DNA of 9,128 nucleotides, from assembly GCA_013153655.1 (NCBI GenBank), contig JAADEB010000001.1, positions 1 to 9,128 on the forward strand. Direction: 5' to 3'. Of this stretch, positions 6,946-9,128 are shown one piece after another. The stretch's first letter is position 1, and every line of letters starts with the position of its first letter. Below the pieces are notes generated by a model. That model ran no database searches, was not told where the DNA came from, and worked only from the letters and a program-made list of their open reading frames with translations. The translations under genes and the position numbers were made by a program. Origin of the DNA: Chlorobiota bacterium (lineage in GTDB: Bacteria > Bacteroidota > Bacteroidia > Flavobacteriales > Flavobacteriaceae).

Positions 6946-7037
6946 GTCATTCCGAATGAACGTGCGGAATCTCATTTGAAATTAGTAATAAGGAAGAGAT
7001 TCCTCGCCGCTCCTTGCGTCGCTTTCCTCGGAATGAC
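6946..7037. repeat. Nested palindromic element, 92 bp
   Basis: The ends GTCATTCCGA (6946-6955) and TCGGAATGAC (7028-7037) are perfect 10-bp inverted repeats. Inside them GGAATCTC (6966-6973) and GAGATTCC (6996-7003) are perfect 8-bp inverted repeats around a 22-nt AT-rich centre. Each arm can also fold alone, by ATTCCG/CGGAAT on the left and ATTCC/GGAAT on the right. The two arms differ in length (28 and 42 nt). From memory, elements with these ends are common between genes in many bacterial genomes and resemble REP-like palindromes; I have no database result. No U-tract follows on either strand, so it is a poor intrinsic terminator. Confidence 0.82.
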
Positions 7038-7049
7038 ATCTCGAATTCC

Positions 7050-7168
7050 ATTATTCATTATTCATTGTTCATTATTCATTAAAAAAACTCTTTCACTAAA
7101 AAACCGTTGTCCATTTCCCGTTCCACGTTTCCCGAAAAAGCACCGGTCACCTGTCATCCGTCAACACT
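7050..7168. repeat. Heptamer-phased degenerate tandem tract
   Basis: The tract can be cut into 17 units of 7 nt in one constant phase. Units 7050-7077 are ATTATTC, ATTATTC, ATTGTTC, ATTATTC. Units 7106-7133 are GTTGTCC, ATTTCCC, GTTCCAC, GTTTCCC. Units 7141-7161 are CACCGGT, CACCTGT, CATCCGT. The units between are A-rich and fit only by length. Three different heptamer families thus follow each other without a phase break. Confidence 0.65.
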
Positions 7169-7171
7169 ATC

Positions 7172-7239
7172 GATTCAACGGTTTAACGATTCAACGGTTT
7201 AACAATCTATTCAACTTTTCAACTATTCAACTATTCAAC
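7172..7239. repeat. Octamer array reaching into the end of the tolC-like gene
   Basis: An exact 16-nt tandem duplication (GATTCAACGGTTTAAC at 7172-7187 and 7188-7203) is followed by four bases and then four more octamers: TATTCAAC, TTTTCAAC, TATTCAAC, TATTCAAC (7208-7239). The shared pattern is NNTTYAAC. The last unit lies inside the tolC-like coding sequence and the array contains its TAG stop (7231-7233). Confidence 0.85.
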
Positions 7240-8586
7240 AACTCCAAGCAGACTCTCCAACTCCGTTTTCTTTTGCAGGAGTTCCAGCACCGATTTCAGG
7301 TAGGCCTGTTGCATTTGGTAGAGTTGCAGGCGTGCTTGATTGAGTTGGAACGAATTGCCCACTCCTTCGCGGTATTTGATCACTTCCTTGCGCTCGATTT
7401 TTTCGGCCAAGGCCAGGTTTTTCTTTTTCAATTGCACTTGATTCAAGGCATGTTCGTACTGCGATTGCAACCGCTCGTAATCGATCATCAGCTTGCGTTT
7501 GGTGTCGTCCAAATCGGCTTTGGCGTTGAGGTAGTCCAATTTGGCTTGGCCCACCTGTTTGTGCTTGGCCAATCCGCCGAAAATGGGAATTTGAATCCCG
7601 ATACCGAAAAACGATTGTTCGTACCAGGCTTTGTCCTTGTCGAAGAAGGTAAATTCGTTGTCGTAGGATGTTTTGCCGTAGTTGTAGAAGCCCATGATTT
7701 GCGGCAGGAATTTGCTTTGTTGCAAGCGCAGTTTGAGTTTGCCTGCCTTCACCTTGTTTTGTGCGATTTGGTAATCGATATTGGCTTCCGGATCAAAAGG
7801 CTTGGCCGTCAGGTTAAGGTCCATGGCGTAGTCGGTGAGTTCTTTCAGGCCGTCGGTAAGCAGGAGCGGCGCTTCGGGATCACGTCCCAGCACGTAGTTG
7901 AGCATCTCGTAGGCCGTGCGGCGCATTTTGACGAGCCAGTCCTTTTGGTTTTGCAATTCGGCCAAAGTTAGTTCCAGTTGTTCCACATCGGTTTGTTCCA
8001 CCAGGCCGTTGGCATACATTTGTTTGACTTCGTACAGGTTTTTACGTACGGCCGTAATGTTGCTGTCCATTACTTGCAGAAAGGCGTTTTGAAACACCGC
8101 GTTGCCGTAGGCCTGCACGGTCATCTCGCGTAATTTCTGACGTGTCTTGTCGCGTGCGTTTTCCGAAATTTGTTTATACACCCGCGAGGAATACAGACCG
8201 ACGATGTAGGAACCGCTGAAAATCAATTGGTTAAGCTGTATATTGTATTTCATGTTTTGGTCCGTCCCGAAAGAAACGGGAACGTATTGATCGGCCGGAG
8301 CGTTGGGATTGAACACGCGAGCCGGCATCATTTGCACCGGTTTATCGATAAACTGTTGATAATTGATCGATGCACTTACTTGCGGCAAGCCCATGGCGGT
8401 GGTTTCCCACACCTTCTTTTTGGCTTTCAGCACTTCGTTGTCGGCCTTGTAGCTTCGCGGATTGTGGTCCAAGGCATAAAGCACCGCATCGCGCACACCG
8501 ATACGCAAAGTATCCTGCGCGTTTCCCCGGTTTCCTCCGAGAAAAATCATCAGCAACAAGATCCGTAAAAAGGATTTCCTTATCAT
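7231..8586 (-). CDS. TolC-like outer-membrane efflux factor (OEP family)
   Basis: The 451-residue protein is the outer-membrane channel of the tripartite system. Residues 1-24 form a Sec signal peptide (basic start, hydrophobic LLLMIFLGG, likely cleavage near GNA or NAQ before DTL), and no lipobox cysteine is present. Two OEP repeats follow: VRDAVLYALDHNP and GLPQVSASINY (31-76), a membrane strand near 113-127 (KYNIQLNQLIFSGSY), long coiled helices (about 135-230), then the second repeat with KFLPQIMGFYNYG (292-304), strand SFFGIGIQIPIFGG (325-338) and a helical tail to the end. The start at 8586 overlaps the tetR stop (ATGA), implying translational coupling. The last codons and the stop fall in an octamer repeat, so the extreme C-terminus may be repeat-derived. 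The length is normal for the family. Confidence 0.93.
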   Translation of the reverse strand: MIRKSFLRILLLMIFLGGNRGNAQDTLRIGVRDAVLYALDHNPRSYKADNEVLKAKKKVWETTAMGLPQVSASINYQQFIDKPVQMMPARVFNPNAPADQYVPVSFGTDQNMKYNIQLNQLIFSGSYIVGLYSSRVYKQISENARDKTRQKLREMTVQAYGNAVFQNAFLQVMDSNITAVRKNLYEVKQMYANGLVEQTDVEQLELTLAELQNQKDWLVKMRRTAYEMLNYVLGRDPEAPLLLTDGLKELTDYAMDLNLTAKPFDPEANIDYQIAQNKVKAGKLKLRLQQSKFLPQIMGFYNYGKTSYDNEFTFFDKDKAWYEQSFFGIGIQIPIFGGLAKHKQVGQAKLDYLNAKADLDDTKRKLMIDYERLQSQYEHALNQVQLKKKNLALAEKIERKEVIKYREGVGNSFQLNQARLQLYQMQQAYLKSVLELLQKKTELESLLGVVE

Positions 8587-9128
8587 AATTTATATTTTTT
8601 TTCCATGTGTTTGAGTTGTTCGCGGCCTTTTTTGGTGGAAATGGCCGAGAGGAAGAATTTAAGGAATTCATGTCCCGTATAATCACGCGGAAATTCATCC
8701 GGCGGAAACAGCTCTTTATCCATCAGCATGCGGTAGCTTCCCACGTAGAGGCGTTTGATAAATTCATCGTCAATGGATTTACGGTAGTAGCCCGCTTTAT
8801 GCCCTTTTTGCAGGTTGTTGTCCAGGCATTCCATCAACGAGCGGCGCTTGCGCTTTTCCAATTCTTCGGCAATGTCGGGATACCATGTGCGCAATTGATA
8901 ATAATTGGTATGCCCCGTGGTGTTGCGCAACATATCGATGACCACATTCCGGATTTTGAAAAACTGCTCGTAGGGATTGCTTTCTGTTTGACAAATTTCC
9001 TTGATCCGGCCGGAGAGTTTGGCAAATACATATTCCATTACGGCGCGCACCAGGTCGGTTTTGTGCGCATAATACTTGTAAAGCGTTTTTTTGGACATAC
9101 CCAATTGCTTGGCAATATGGTCCATGGT
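8583..9128 (-). CDS. TetR/AcrR-family transcriptional regulator, 5' end cut by window
   Basis: The visible 181 residues begin inside the helix-turn-helix: TMDHIAKQLGMSKKTLYKYY, with recognition helix MSKKTLYKYYAHK. This is the classic TetR N-terminal signature, and about 20-30 residues should lie beyond the right edge. The Met at 9125 is therefore internal, not the start. The rest is a helical ligand-binding domain typical of the family in length (FAKLSGRIKEI, YQLRTWYPDIAEELEKRKRR, DDEFIKRLYVGSYRMLMD). The stop TGA (8583-8585) overlaps the tolC-like ATG. Being first in an efflux operon, it probably represses its own operon and is released by a pump substrate or related signal. The operator would lie outside the window. 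Confidence 0.92.
   Translation of the reverse strand, partial: TMDHIAKQLGMSKKTLYKYYAHKTDLVRAVMEYVFAKLSGRIKEICQTESNPYEQFFKIRNVVIDMLRNTTGHTNYYQLRTWYPDIAEELEKRKRRSLMECLDNNLQKGHKAGYYRKSIDDEFIKRLYVGSYRMLMDKELFPPDEFPRDYTGHEFLKFFLSAISTKKGREQLKHMEKKYKL

Larger units (their letters stand above)
6769..7230. other. Repeat-filled spacer inside the efflux operon
   Basis: About 460 bp separates the tolC-like gene from the adaptor gene, against a 4-nt overlap and a 27-nt gap elsewhere in the operon. It holds no plausible gene and no TAnnTTTG promoter that I can find. From right to left it contains an octamer array, a long heptamer-phased tract, a nested palindrome, a second octamer tract in inverted orientation, a diverged half palindrome and a G/T-rich heptamer tract, each listed separately. 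The AT-rich stretch 6885-6945 shows nothing clear. Confidence 0.8.

Noticed and set aside
6946..7037. An intrinsic terminator or an insertion sequence end
   Set aside because: No T-tract follows on either strand, no transposase is present and no target duplication is evident. A REP-like palindrome fits better.
6786..7239. A CRISPR array
   Set aside because: The repeats are 7-8 nt or palindromic, are tandem without unique spacers of constant length, and no cas gene is nearby.
6976..7971. A plus-strand open frame of 331 codons covering the spacer and the end of the tolC-like gene
   Set aside because: Its first part translates the repeats and the rest is the antisense of the tolC-like gene. 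No start context or domain supports it.

Overview
The window looks like chromosomal DNA from a member of the Bacteroidota. Three things point there. The order rpsU, xerC-like recombinase, hpf is a familiar Bacteroidota housekeeping cluster. Two promoters match the Bacteroidota form (TTG or TTTG, a spacer of about 19-22, then TAnnTTTG). None of the start codons visible in the window has a recognisable Shine-Dalgarno sequence. Every gene I can support lies on the minus strand, so transcription runs from high to low coordinates.

Right part (9128 to 2116): a four-gene tripartite efflux operon. It begins with a TetR-family regulator whose 5' end is cut by the window edge (8583-9128). The regulator's stop overlaps the start of a TolC-like outer-membrane factor (7231-8586) by four bases. 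After an unusual spacer of about 460 bp come a lipoprotein membrane-fusion adaptor (5584-6768) and a 1146-residue RND pump (2116-5556). Together they should form an inner membrane, periplasm and outer membrane export channel, probably controlled by the TetR protein. The substrate cannot be read from the sequence. The pump has two extra predicted membrane segments between TM6 and TM7, and a reduced proton-relay signature (Asp-Asn in TM4, Asn-Asn in TM10).

Spacer 6769-7230: this is the oddest part of the window. It is almost entirely degenerate repeats. It holds a 92-bp nested palindrome of the GTCATTCCGA...GGAATCTC type, a diverged half copy with a compensatory base change, two octamer tracts in opposite orientation, and two heptamer tracts. 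One of these keeps a 7-nt phase over 119 bp. One octamer array runs into the end of the tolC-like gene and contains its stop codon.

Left part (2115 to 1): an intrinsic terminator ends the efflux operon. Right behind it is a clear promoter for rpsU (bS21). A strong hairpin terminator follows rpsU and ends only 11 nt before the start of the xerC-like gene, so the recombinase and hpf may depend on read-through. Downstream of hpf, instead of the tRNA/tuf region often found in related genomes, lies a DUF2853 gene with its own promoter.

Most of the window is ordinary core or efflux DNA. I see no defence system, CRISPR array, insertion sequence, rRNA or tRNA gene.
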